DNA of 64,000 nt from Congeria kusceri (taxonomy: Eukaryota > Mollusca > Bivalvia > Myida > Dreissenidae), in assembly GCA_027627225.1 (NCBI GenBank), contig CM051034.1:48093081-48157080 (forward strand), in the 5' to 3' direction. This document shows, one piece after another, positions 1 through 55,145 of the stretch. The number at the start of each line of letters is the position of its first letter. Positions within the stretch are counted from its first letter, which is position 1. Position numbers and translations under genes: made by a program. The notes under the pieces are model-generated. The model had not been told where the DNA came from and searched no databases. It saw only the letters and a list, made by a program, of their open reading frames with translations.

Positions 1-1806
1 ATTTTTAGATGTATATGTCCCTTTAAGTAGAATCCCCGGCATCTCCACCAATGTAATAGAACGGGTTCCAAATCTATCACCTGAATAGGCGCAAAGGGGA
101 CAAAACTAACATAGGGCAAAGTATTAAATCATTTATTTCTACAAGAATGCCAAACGTACCGTGATATAAGGTTTCCAAGCTGGAGGTTTTACTCCCTGAG
201 TAGGTTAACTACCCAGCACAAATGGTTAATTCAACAAATATGTAATGAATGTATATCATTACAAAATAAGGCCAATATACAGGTCAATAACGATATAATA
301 AATATAAAATATTATCATCAAATATGTTTACCAATCTTTTTAAGGGAAATACATATAAAGATGTTTCAATATAGAAAGGGAAGTAATTATTACAAAGGTA
401 GGAAACCAGTCCTACTACATATGTTTAGATTCGACAGGAACGAGCAAGTTTAAACCTGTTAATCTAACATGGAAAACGGCTTACTTGGTAACGAGATATT
501 ATCAAAAAGGACAAAAAAAGTAATACTGAAACTATCCTGGTCTATTCGTTTACCGATCTGAAATTTAAGACTGTTGTCCATGCCCATCAAAAAGAAATTA
601 GAATGCGACACGATGATGTAAAATTTAAAATATTGGCGTCCTTTTCATAAAAGTATGCGTCCAAATACGCCGAATTACGCGTTACCGAGAACTCTGAACA
701 CAAAATTAAAACTTTTTTTAAACGAGTGTATGTATACATATATGAATGTATTTACGGTCCGGCAAATTTTACTTCGGTCCGGCAAGTTTTGACAGGATGT
801 CGGACCGAATGTCGGACACTTTTTTAAGCTTCCGGGAAGTCTATTAAATTAGTAACGAGTTTATATCTAAAAACATTAAAGGACATGTCACATTGAAATC
901 TTATAGGTTTGTATAAAAAGTCACTTACAACATGTCAGTTATGTGACAGTAAACAAGAAAAAGCAAAGAAATGCATCATTTATTGCAAGTTTAATTGCCA
1001 ATGAAAACAGTTACAAATGCTTTCTATCAACATGTAAGTTATTTATGAATATTAGCATCATCCACCATCATACATGCTATAAAACCAGTGCAACAAAATT
1101 GAAAAAATTAATTATTCAGCAATACTTAACAGACAATTAATTGTATTGGACATTTAGTATCAAATTGAAATTCCACATTTCAATGACCTTGATTTAGATA
1201 AAACTAAATATTTAAAAATCATATAAACAAATGGAAATCTGATTCGTATCCAAACTGGAAATTAAAACAAAATCGAAGACAATTCCAGTAAAAAGTGTAA
1301 ACACACTGAAATACAAAAAAACTACAACACATATTTGACAATATGATGCTTCCAAAAGCATCCTTGATGATATGGTTTCTTTGTTATCCTCACACATTTT
1401 TTACATTTAATTTTGCAAATAAAAAAAACTATGGCTCAGCCAATTTTACATAACTGTAACAATGTTACACAGAAAATGTTGAGTCATAATAATAATTATT
1501 AAATCAGAGTTGGAGAAATTGTACTTGATCTCTGCAATGGTGTTATGCAGAAACTGCTTAAACAATGTGTTACTAACTAGCTCACATCAACAGAAGTGAA
1601 CTGCATAGTTCTGACCAAGTATTACTACATCCAATGTATATTGGATTACCTTCATCTTTCCAAATGACAAATTCAAATTAGATGATTCTGTCCATATTGA
1701 TATGCAGACGGTTTGTCAGTTTGAAGTAATTCGTCTGAAAACAAAATTGATTTCAGTATAATTTGTTTTAATTGTGGGTTCATTAGTTTAGTGTATTCAT
1801 TTATTT
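1..1806. other. Intergenic, no supported gene
   Basis: AT-rich. Only short chance open frames. A small inverted pair (ggtccggcaa... around 755-800) is visible. No exon could be supported on either strand. Confidence 0.5.
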
Positions 1807-1980
1807 AAAGGGACCAGTTCACATATTGGCCAACTGACAATTTTCCAACTTCTTGTCACAGATTCCCACAATGAAAGAATAGCATATATAAAGGAGTGAA
1901 ATAACACAAAGGACATACTGCAAATACTGTTTTGTTAATGAGTAATCATCAGTGGAAATTTAGAAAATCATAAAGCGCAA
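1807..1980 (+). mobile_element. 5' part of the TIR/tRNA repeat family
   Basis: Begins aaagggaccagttcacatat and shares cttgtcacagattc and aaaggagtgaaataacac with the copy at 54,671. It stops at cataaagcgcaag, where a LINE-like fragment begins. Confidence 0.75.
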
Positions 1981-1984
1981 GTTG

Positions 1985-2170
1985 GTTCCGAACATCACTA
2001 TCTACTAAACTGTGATTTCTTTAAATCTGAAAGAGAACAATTCTTAGGACATGATCTTTATGATGCTACTCTTATTAAAATCCTAACATCTAATTCCTTA
2101 CAACTATTACAGAATACAAGCAAATTTATTCGCTTTATATTCAGTAAGTTTAAGCGATATCAAGTTATCT
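1985..2170 (+). mobile_element. Non-LTR retrotransposon C-terminal remnant
   Basis: The reading frame from GAACATCAC encodes EHHYLLNCDFFKSEREQFLG and continues to about FSKFKRYQ. The HYLL.C..F...R pattern is typical of the end of the reverse-transcriptase polyprotein of LINEs. No catalytic region is present; a short relic only. Confidence 0.55.
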
Positions 2171-3301
2171 ATTTAACTACCTGTTTTTACCAATGCCACC
2201 AGCTAATACACCAACTCTAATATTGTAATTTGTAACAATACTGCCTTTATTTCAATGTATTTTTATTGTTAACAGCATAACATATTTACATATTATCTCA
2301 ATATAAGTGACCGTTTACACTTGTGTAATCAATATATCAAAATATTTGTCTGGTCACAAATGTATATATTTTTGCATGTATATACTAATCACATTATTTA
2401 CTTTAATTAGAAATATATGCATGTAAATATAAACTGTGCAATGTAAATAATAACTTCATTCTGTATTTGTACCAAATGATAACTGCATAATTATATGTCA
2501 ATATTAACGTAAGATTGCTATATACTTATACTCATATAACAGAAATAATTGCAGCATTATATAAGAGTAGTACAAAATGGTACCACTCAAGTACAAGTGT
2601 TAACATTTTAAATATTTTTGCCTGCTATATTGATATTATATTTCAATTAAGGCAATGGAAACAATTGTTGCATTCTAAATGAGTACAACTGATACCTATA
2701 TTTCACCTACAAATCCTGTTTCTTTATCCTAATTAATCGAGCAGTTCTAGTACATAAATTAATAATTATACTTTTGTTACTTCCCTTTAAACTTATCCAG
2801 CACACAAATTATAATTTGCTTTTGCCCCATCAGTCATTTAATGTTAACCCCTCAGATAACGGCATTCTCCATTGTAATCCTGCAATGCAAAGCTGATTAG
2901 AGTAATTACCACACACAATAGGTCCTCCATCTTGCCTTTGTGTTCAACATCGACCTCGCGTGCAGGTGCACTCAAGGAGTCTGAAGCGTAAATCATGACA
3001 AAAATAACTGCTGTTGACTGAAACCGTTACAAAGCTAGCTCCAGCACCATAAACGCTAACGCACACAGTCTTTCGCAACAACATGTCTTTTAAGTATTGA
3101 TAATGAATTAAATTTCTGACGCAAAATGTAAACCTTTTAAAACGCGTAGTCGTTTCAATTTCTCAATCCGAAACGCCGCGTGCAAACGAAAATACGTCAC
3201 CGCACAACTATGATCACAAACCACTAATTATTTTTACCAGTGCTAGTATTAAAATGCTCTTATAGAACTGTACTATTATTTGTTTCTTAAATGCCACTAT
3301 T

Positions 3302-3444
3302 ATGATGATTATGATAACTATGACGATTATCATTGTTATGATTAGTATGATCATTTTGAATATTGATATGATAATGATTGTGATTTTGATAATTTTATCA
3401 AGTTTTTGGTATTTTGATTTTGATTATAGATCTCACATTATTGC

Positions 3445-3522
<78 letters not shown>

Positions 3523-3530
3523 CATATGTT
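3302..3530 (+). repeat. (TAT)n microsatellite
   Basis: Perfect ATT/TAT tract of about 80 bp (3448-3521), preceded by a degenerate gat/tat-rich stretch. The isoleucine-rich open frame through it is an artefact of the repeat. Confidence 0.9.
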
Positions 3531-3649
3531 CCGATTATGTATCTTATTATTTAAATATCCCCCGTATATCATCTACACAATTGTGTTAACGTAAAAATTA
3601 TCGGAAGTTACTAATTTACTAACAATTTTGCTTTGTTATATTGCCCTAA

Positions 3650-3716
3650 TTGTATATGTTATATACTTGGGTGAAAATAAAAGTCTTGTTCTGTTCTGTT
3701 CTGTTCTGTTCTGTAA
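3650..3716 (+). mobile_element. Retroposon 3' tail with (TTCTG)n
   Basis: aataaaagtcttgttctgtt followed by further ttctg units resembles the 3' ends of LINE-type elements with short tandem tails. No body is recognisable upstream. Confidence 0.4.
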
Positions 3717-3721
3717 CGCTA

Positions 3722-4045
3722 AACGCTAAACCCTCTGTTGTTTTCGTTGAAATTGCCGACAACACATGGATCGCTTACATAAATTATACAATCTTATAAT
3801 AAAATATATAATGCATCTCCATATATGATTGTTGGAATGGCCGAGTGGTTTACTCGGTAGCCTTTTGATCTAGAGGTCGGAGGTTCGAACCCCGGTGGGA
3901 GCAACATTTTTCTTTTCTTTTTTTGGATTGTTTTTTTCTGGTCATTATACTTGAGCTATTTAGTTTTGATGCTTAAATAGGTTAAGTTAAGACAATGAAT
4001 GGCATACTACAAAAAATACAAAAATATGTGAACAAGTCCCTTTAA
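3722..4045 (+). mobile_element. 3' two thirds of the TIR/tRNA repeat family
   Basis: Contains a tRNA-like unit (3835-3905) with A box tggccgagtgg and B box ggttcgaacccc, then a T-rich tract, and ends gtgaacaagtccctttaa, the inverted complement of the family's 5' end. The acceptor stem is poorly paired, so it is not a working tRNA gene. Confidence 0.75.
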
Positions 4046-4796
4046 ATATAATGTATTCAATACTGTTAAAATTAAAATAAATTTAAACTGTAAGCCTTTA
4101 AAACACAAACATTTGAAGTATATTGAACCTGTAACACGTAAAAAATAACTTATCTCGCTGTAAATACTTACATTTGTAGATATGACAAAACAGTATCGTA
4201 ATATAGCCTCTTTTCTGTACATTCGGCCACGTAAGAGCTAAACTGATTGTATACCCTAAATGACCACAATTTCAACACCAGTGAGACTTTTATCTATAAA
4301 TTTAATGTCTCTCCTACTTCATAAATTTAGAGATCAGCCATTCACTTAGTTACTGACCAATTCTAAGACTGCACCCTAGCAACCATGAATTTTTCAGATG
4401 TTTCCTATCATTTGGTTCAGTCTTCATCTTGGTAAGAAAACACTACAATTTTGTTACAATTTTGATATAATTCATTAGAAGCATTCTTTATAAGACTAAC
4501 ACACACTAGCATACTGTTTGAAAATGATTGCTTACACAATTCTTGGCTTATGCACAAAGTGTGTGTCAATTTTTGGGAATTTCTTATAAAAAAATCTTAA
4601 GTTTCTCATACAAAATCTAAATTTACAATATTTAAAACCCAAAACAATATTTATGTGATAGAATTGCCTCAATACAGATAGCTAACACAAGTTTGATAAG
4701 AAATAAATAGTTAATTTCCATTATCTGGGGGTGCCGAATCTGTAGGAATGGCCGAAACTATAGGAAAGAAGGATACTAATAATAATAAACAACACT

Positions 4797-5364
4797 CGCG
4801 AAAATACGTTACATTTCAATAATTTTTTTTCTAGTAGAATTAAAGGTTACGCATGCGCAAATAAATTCCTTCATTGTTACATATAAAATATTCAAAGTTT
4901 GATCTCAATTTTCACCATGACCAAGCGACTTCCCAACATATCACCAAACATTGTTGGATCGATAAGGCCATAACGTTTTGAAAAAACAGCATGTAAAAAA
5001 TTTCTCAGACCTCTAAAAATTTGTAACTCAAAATATTTACCTTAGAATAAACACACCGGTTTTGACAGGCATGGGGCTGCCATTTTGTGCATGAATACAT
5101 GGGCCAAAAGTTATGAAGCTGGGAACCATTTAAGATAAAGTAGTGCCTAAAACTGTCTTTTTTTCTTATTTCTTACATATATACCTTTAAATTGATACCA
5201 AAACATATCATTTAAACTGTATTTTAAAAATCATATGCATTATACACTGAACCCTATGTGTTTATTATCTAACTGACAGCATGTAACCCTGAGGATGTGA
5301 CTTCCGTTTTGGTGTAATTTGACCTAGAAAAATCCAGGTTATTGAAATGTAACGTATTTTCGCG
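4797..5364. mobile_element. MITE-like element with 26-bp perfect terminal inverted repeats
   Basis: cgcgaaaatacgttacattt (extending through caataa) opens the element, and its exact reverse complement closes it at 5339-5364. The 568-bp interior has no open frame of note. Non-autonomous DNA transposon. Confidence 0.8.
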
Positions 5365-6995
5365 ATTTAATAATTTAAATTAATCATCGGTATTACCGTC
5401 AAAGAAATAAAAACTTGTTAATAATTATAATTAATTGCAATAAAATGACAGCCAAAGAAAAAGCGTAATAAATTGTTACAAATACAATTGTATCTATTGA
5501 CTGAACAGCATGTGGGTTAAGAATGGCTACAAATGGTTACACATTGGCTCCTATTTTTTGAAAATGGCGACATATTTTTTAAAATGGCGAAAATTGTGGC
5601 GAAAGATTATTTTTTTCCAGTGAGAGCCCTGTCTACGCCTACAAGACTTTGAATAGCTGATATGAAGATGTCTACAAATAGTCATAAATACTTACTTCTT
5701 GTTTTTTTTTTTTCTGCGTTGAAGAGGAAACGGAACATTTTAATGTTACTTTTCCTTGCTGGAGATAAACGGTTCAAGTTTAAACGAACATGAATTTTGC
5801 GCCAACCGAACACGATTTTGTTCGACGAAAATACTTTCGAAGCTATTTCAAATACGATTTTTGAAGTCATAGAACGCGAATTCATTTCAGTAAAATACTC
5901 TTTAGTATTGCCGGATTGATACACATAAATAATTTTATGAAAATAAAGAGAAATTATACTGCTTGCTATGAACGATATCGGCCCTACATCGATCCGACAT
6001 CGTTACTTAAAATGACGACATCGTAACACATATTGAAGCAATGCCACTCATGGATTTGTTTAACATATATCACATACACTAAATGTATACATCTACTCTT
6101 TTTTCACCAAAACTATATCGGATAGAGAACGGACATATAGGTACATGCTTGCTAGCGATAACGGATAGATATCGGGCCGTTTTGTCAATGCGATATCGAT
6201 ATACTGATATCTATCCGATATATGCTTGCTGGCTGGGCTGTCTGTGTATTAGCTTCCGCCCGTCCCGACATTGCTATGGAGACATTTGTAGCTCATATTA
6301 AATTTCTTTGTCACAAATGCTTGCTGCGTTGTACCGAATATATTACATACGTATAACTTGTTAGTAGAAAGTAAATGGTAACAACCATATGGATTATCTT
6401 GTATATTTTGTCAGTATTGCATATTTATTTATTCGTTACAAATGGGAGTATTTTATGGATAAAAAAGAAGGTATACGTGCTGGAATCAAGACAAAGATTA
6501 TACCGTGCTTTGGCTCCAACTCCTGTCCTGAGCTCCACCTCCATTGCTTTTGCTCCACCTCTTACGTGAACATACAAAATAATGTGTTTAATCGACCACA
6601 AACCAACATTTTTGATAACGCAGCACTTAATACATTACGGAAGAAATTATTTTATGCCATTAATGCTCTAATTGTCTGTACATCATGTCTTAACACGTTC
6701 AAATTCATAAATTAGGTAGTGCAATGTCCAAATTGTCACGACTTATACAAGTCCTCACGTTTTGAAATAAGTCGCGACTTCATATTTCTCTACATTGTTG
6801 GAAGGTAAATTTGTTTCTGAATCGCATTACATTGTCCGATTCTTTAAAACAGTGTCTAAAATTGTCTTAGACCCTATAAAACCAACTTACCTTTTTATCA
6901 CTGTTAACCTTTTCTACTACTTCCTTTCATTAGCGCCACCACGGAAGTATAATTGGATCTTTTTCCAATGCATCTCCAAAAAGAGGTGGCGCCAG
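5365..6995. other. Intergenic, no supported gene
   Basis: Repeated gatatcg-type words around 5,975-6,220 suggest a decayed repeat. The 108-codon frame at 6,389 lacks any recognisable domain. Confidence 0.45.
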
Positions 6996-7312
6996 TAATT
7001 ACAGACCGTGTTCAACCACTCGGCCATTCCGATTGCTATATTTCAGCTGGCAATACTTACTTTATGTAAGTGATCAGCGTGTTGTCAACAATTTTAACGA
7101 AAACACAGAAACACTCCAAATTATTTCATCGTTTAGCGTTAAAACGCTAATTCTATCAAGTTCAACTGATGATTACTCGCAATCGAAACGGTATTTACAA
7201 TATATTTCTATGTCCGTAGTGTTAGTTTGCTCCCTTGTATACACTGTTCTTTTATTTTTGGAATATGTGACAAAAAGTTGAAAACTTGTCAATTCGTCAA
7301 TCTGTGAACAGT
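6996..7312 (-). mobile_element. TIR/tRNA repeat family copy, antisense, truncated
   Basis: On the minus strand it starts gggactgttcacagattgac near 7312, shares the tgttttcgttaaaattgttg block, and ends in the A box atggccgagtggttgaac (7009-7026). The B box and 3' end are missing. Confidence 0.7.
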
Positions 7313-8557
7313 CCCTGACCAAGCCTCAAGTAAAAGTCCAATATAGAAGACAATATATGTGTAATGATCAGTGAACTGAAGGGAGGTTGTGGTTGGTCTT
7401 ATGATTGCCAAGCCTCCTTGCGAGAAAAATAGCCGAATCGCTGCCTATACATTTCATGGACACGTCAGATGTGCTTTTGCATGAACCCATCTAAATGGGG
7501 TGATTTAATGTTGATTCAAGAAGTAGGCCTACATATTAATTTACGACGACTAAAACAGACTGCGCTTCGTTATATAAATATGATTGCCGCTCCCCGTTCC
7601 TTCAAAAATAATCAGACAGAAACTCTTTGTTAATTTGTCATGTTCAGACATTTGTTTATTATCGATTCGTTATTCGCACTAACATTCAACAACGAATGGT
7701 CATTTATTATAACAACGGTTATCAAAATATTTCTTATTCTAAAACGTCACGCGAATCCGAGCAACATACTGTGGGACGTTGACAAGAAGGCCAGATACGT
7801 GGACATGACACGCTAAATAAAAATATTTGCTGTCTTATTTGTGGCAAAAAGATTGATGAAAAACAAATATGTACACAACACCAGCATTCTATAGAACAGA
7901 TTGTGTTTTGTCAAAGCTGTGGATGAGGTCCATATGTTCTGATTAACCATGTATATGGTGGATGCGTTCGCGAGTCTGGCTTATACGCCTTGTACGGTAT
8001 TTCAGATATAACCGCGTATGCAGGAATACGACGAGATTGTATGTTTTGGAAAAAATGCGGGTAGGTAATTACAATTTGCACTTTTGTTTCGTCATGAATT
8101 ACAAACATACAATGCATATTTAATAACGATATTAAAACATTTGCAAAATACGATTCTTAGTATTTGTACTATATTTCCGGCTTAGGCAGCGAGGACGAAA
8201 TTTCACAAGTTTGCACTCAACACAAGTTATAACGCACCGAATAGAATTTGTTGTATTTTCTGTATTTATATTTCAGCTTGAAATGTTAGCTATGATTAAT
8301 TCTTTTTTTTCTATGATTAACAACAAAAAACAATTCAAAGTTACATAAGTTACAGCACTTTTTAGTCCGTGGTGTGTTATCACTTTTGCCATAATGTATT
8401 GTCATCAACTATAGGATCAATCTTCAACCAAAATATGGGGTGGGAATACATTGTATGCGGTTCTTTATTCATTTTTACTATAACGATTATGCGAAAATGT
8501 TATATATCTCATATGAGTTCTTTCATAGTTATAATATATTCGTATATTCTATGTTAG

Positions 8558-51285
<42,728 letters not shown>

Positions 51286-51414
51286 ATATGCATGTACATT
51301 AATCAACTAAATACAGGCATATTGTTGAATTTGTATCAGATATTTATACGGTATTAAGATCGTATTGTGCATTGTATTTGTATGCAAGATGAGTACGTTT
51401 GTAAACCTTTACAT

Positions 51415-51480
51415 AAACATAGCCGATAGGACAATCTAGCCGATAGGACAATCTAGCCGATAGGACAATCTAGCCGATGC
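51415..51480 (+). repeat. 17-bp tandem repeat
   Basis: tagccgataggacaatc occurs three times, with a fourth partial unit, between the receptor stop and the next gene. Confidence 0.9.
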
Positions 51481-51947
51481 ACATAATAATATGTGTAAGC
51501 AACCGATTTTTAATATAATGATACCAGCAACATTTGGTCTGTTGTGCATTACTAGTGATTTTAATATATGTGCAACTTTAAACCTTTGCAAAGCAAAATA
51601 CGTCGTACTGTTTTATCGTTTATCTTTTGAAGTGAGAATCCAAATCGCTTGGCAGCATTCATTTGTTTTTATATTTGCAGAACTGCATAATTATATATTT
51701 TTTACAAACCTAATACAAGAAATGATTGTATGACGGAATGGCAATATTATAATATATTTGGTGTGGAGACAATATCAATAACAACAACATCAATAACAAC
51801 ATAAAGCCTAACAGTATGTCGGTAAGGTAAATGTGTGAATTGAAACCACGGAAATAACATAAGACAAAAGAAAAAATAAGATAACAAGTTAATTTAGGTA
51901 ACGTTGTCGACATTAATGTTCTAAAACGTACTAGTGTGTCGTGAAGA

Positions 51948-53990
51948 TTAAATAGGCTTGTGGAACACATGCAAGTAATTGTCGTTATCACATCCTATTA
52001 TAAGCCTGCATTTTGGTTTGTCAAATAACACCGAAATGGGGTGAGAAATGGAATCAACAACTGGAAGACGGCTCCAATGTCCCCCATAGCGAAGCATTTT
52101 GACATTATTTGAAGTGTATCCGCATACGTACGTCTCTTTACCATTGATAACAGCAATGTCTCTAGCATGCATAATTCCATTGCAGGTTAGTTCGCCTTGC
52201 CACAACTCACGGAAAACAAAGTCTTCTTCCGCATTTTGAGAGATTTGCAGACAAGAAACGCTATTTTTCCGAATAACAATAATATCTGTTTTGTTAAGAC
52301 TTCGAAAACGAAGTGCAGATTTCACATAACGATCTGCGCACACAAGTGGTATATTTCCATCTTTGTTTAAAGCACTCATACACGCATCACTGGTAGACAT
52401 GCTAGATTTCGACAATATAAAAACATGACTGTCAATTGACGTCAAGCTTAAAGGATGATTTGTTGTTTCGATGACATCGATAACAGTCATTTTCATTTGT
52501 CGCTTTGAACTTACTGCAATTTTGTGGATTTGTTTTAAAAGTGGAAAACAGACGTACAAATGCAGCTTATGCCTTTCGTTAACAGTTGCGCACATGTCAC
52601 TTGGTATACCAGATAATTTTAGCTCCGCATACAACTTTATGGTACTTTCGAGGGTGAACAATTTGACCTTTCCATTGGCAGCATCGAGCACAGCCATACG
52701 ATCCCCGGGTATGTTTACGCATGCGACTACTGAACAGAAAAAGGCATCTCCGGGTGTCCGGACAGTCGTTTCTTTACCTTCCTGAAATTGTACAGCCCGG
52801 AATGAAGAACTCTTAGGAACATGACCAGTTGAATGTACTTCTTCAATGAAAGGATCGTTATTTTGTAGCTCTTCTACTTTCACCGTGTTTAATGCATGGA
52901 TCAGTGTTATGTCACTGACACTTTCTTCTTTTCTCAATTGTGTTACACCAGGCGTTTCCGAGCTTGTATAGTCGTTATGTTTTGATGGTCTAACCAGCTT
53001 GCTCAGTAAATTATCATCAGTGTTTTCTAAGAATTCACAGTTGCTGTTCAATGAAACATCTTTGCTATCATCACTTGAACTCATGTTTGATGTATCAAAA
53101 TCTTCCGAACAACTTGATGTAACCTTGCAAAGTGATTTCAAGCAAATTAACGTTGATTCCGGGGTAATAGCGCAAGTTGTTAGTGGGCTTTTCATCAGAT
53201 CATTGTGTATATTTATATCAAGACGCACTATTTGGTTTTGTATATGTTTAATCGTTGCCACTTTTTCAGAGGTCGTCCCGTACAGTCGAGAAATTCTCAA
53301 CAGTTGATGGTGTTTTTCTATTTCTGTCTCGAACTGTTTGCATGCTTGTACATTTCCTTCTATCGACTGTTTTGAATGGGTAAAGGCGTCGCCAGCTCTT
53401 TTTTTAACATCTGCATTAATCTCGTTTATCTGTGTTATTAGAGACTGTGCGTATTCATCGCAAACACTATTGATTTCTGCCTTTTTCTGTTCGATATCAA
53501 TAAGAGACTTTTGTCTTTTGTCTACTAACAATCTGACATTTTTAGACGTATTGTCGATAGAATTTAATACAGGTTCACTGTCGATTTCGATACCGGTATT
53601 AGTCAAGTCATTCAGTGTGCGGCAGTGTCTATGACTTTTTGCAAAACATTGCGAACAGATCAATTTGTCGTGATGAACACACTCAAATACCACGTCTCTG
53701 TGCGGGTGTTGTTCACATTTGTTTAAGTCCTTCATCTGTTTGAATGGAATTGCATCCTGTGGCATTTTTTCATTCTGCAAAACGGTATGTTCTCTTGTAA
53801 TTTTGTTCCTCCGATGATCTTGGCAGCAGTCTGAGCAAAGGTATTCCAAACATACTGTACAAAAACCCATTGGGTGATTTCTGACTTTGCCATCGACATA
53901 ATAACATGGCTCGCAATATTCTCCGGATAAACTCTTTCGTTGTGTATTTACATTATCTGTCCTGGAGACGGCCACATTAAAACTCGCCAT
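51948..53990 (-). CDS. RING-less B-box / coiled-coil / beta-propeller protein, 680 aa
   Basis: Most diverged intact member of the family, tail to tail with the receptor (663 bp between stops). Zinc sites from the chosen start: C26, C29, C44, C47, C52, C55, H59, H68 and C92, H95, C104, H107, C112, C115, H120, C123. Coiled coil, linker and propeller (about 425-680) follow. The frame stays open to an ATG at 54083, adding 31 residues. I prefer MASFNVAVSR because it gives the length and domain offset of the paralogues, and a CAG acceptor-like and a gtaagt donor-like site in the extension suggest a 5' UTR intron. No RING. Function is inferred only at family level. Confidence 0.88.
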   Translation of the reverse strand: MASFNVAVSRTDNVNTQRKSLSGEYCEPCYYVDGKVRNHPMGFCTVCLEYLCSDCCQDHRRNKITREHTVLQNEKMPQDAIPFKQMKDLNKCEQHPHRDVVFECVHHDKLICSQCFAKSHRHCRTLNDLTNTGIEIDSEPVLNSIDNTSKNVRLLVDKRQKSLIDIEQKKAEINSVCDEYAQSLITQINEINADVKKRAGDAFTHSKQSIEGNVQACKQFETEIEKHHQLLRISRLYGTTSEKVATIKHIQNQIVRLDINIHNDLMKSPLTTCAITPESTLICLKSLCKVTSSCSEDFDTSNMSSSDDSKDVSLNSNCEFLENTDDNLLSKLVRPSKHNDYTSSETPGVTQLRKEESVSDITLIHALNTVKVEELQNNDPFIEEVHSTGHVPKSSSFRAVQFQEGKETTVRTPGDAFFCSVVACVNIPGDRMAVLDAANGKVKLFTLESTIKLYAELKLSGIPSDMCATVNERHKLHLYVCFPLLKQIHKIAVSSKRQMKMTVIDVIETTNHPLSLTSIDSHVFILSKSSMSTSDACMSALNKDGNIPLVCADRYVKSALRFRSLNKTDIIVIRKNSVSCLQISQNAEEDFVFRELWQGELTCNGIMHARDIAVINGKETYVCGYTSNNVKMLRYGGHWSRLPVVDSISHPISVLFDKPKCRLIIGCDNDNYLHVFHKPI

Positions 53991-54668
53991 ACGTTCCAAT
54001 ATTTCCGTTCGCTGTTTGGCAATATCACCTCTATATTCAATGCGCCCAAACAGAGTTGATATCAATACACAGGGATATTTCACTTACATCTATTAAACTT
54101 CCATGTTCATCATGTTTCCATGGCTGATTTCATTCAACAACTGTCATTCATAAAGCTAAAGTAAGGTGTATTTTCTTAAGACGCGTGTTATCTTCCGAAA
54201 CATGCTTGTATAAACATTTTAAATGTTTAGCTGCGTGTTTGTACTTCTGATCATAATCGCGTAAACCAATGTTATAGTTAACAGCGAAGTGTAGATCTCA
54301 TTGTGTCATTTGATATGATTTGCAAAAAAAATCTGAATAGAATGGAATCATATTTCAACAACGGTGTTTTCTTGGAATATTTGTAACTGTATTGACCGGT
54401 ATGTATATAAATACCAGCTGGTTTTTTCTAATGGTTCTTCCTTCTTCTTCTTCTTCATGACGATTCTTTGATGATGGTAATGCTGACTGAAGTTGTAATA
54501 GTAGTAGGGGTATTGTATTAGTGGTGAAAGTATTTGTGTCTTCCTTTTCTATTTTATGAAGTTTACTGCAAGCTCAAAGAACGGCCTTGATGTTATCGTA
54601 TTATTTGAAGAACACGCTCTACATTTTCATGTTCGAAATACAAAAGCTGACAATATGCAATTTACCTT

Positions 54669-55145
54669 TAAAGGGACATGTTCACAGATTGACAAATGGA
54701 CAAATTTGAAACTTTTTGTCACAGATTCATAAAAAAGTATATATAAAGGAGTGAAATAACACCACTGACCTAAACATATACTTTAAATACCGTTTCGTTA
54801 ATGGGTAATCATAAGTTAAAATCGATAAAATTATAAAGCGTTTGTAACGCTTATTAACGATGGAACATTTTGGAGTGTTTCTGTTGTTTCCGTTGAATTT
54901 TTTTTAATTGCATGAATCAATTACATAAAGTTAAAATACCCTATCAAGTATGTAAGATGGAATGGCCAAGAGGTAACGAATTAAACTTTTGATCCGATGG
55001 TCTGAGGTTCGATCCCCGGTTAGTGTAACTTTTTTCTTTATTTTTTTTTCTTTTCTTGTTAAAGTACTTAGACTTTTTTTTATTTCAGATGCTTTAATTT
55101 GACGTTAAGACGATTAATGGCATATCTAATATTTATCTGAAAAAT
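54669..55145 (+). mobile_element. TIR/tRNA repeat family copy, nearly complete
   Basis: Starts ttaaagggacatgttcacag; a tRNA-like unit sits in the middle (A box atggccaagaggtaacg near 54,962; B box ggttcgatcccc near 55,008), followed by a T-rich tract and the shared gttaagac.attaatggc block. The terminal gtccctttaa is not preserved. Confidence 0.8.

Noticed and set aside
3835..3905. tRNA gene
   Set aside because: A and B boxes are good, but the acceptor and T stems pair poorly and the unit lies inside a dispersed repeat; treated as tRNA-derived.
5682..5924. Minus-strand 80-codon frame
   Set aside because: No recognisable domain or splice context; chance-level length.
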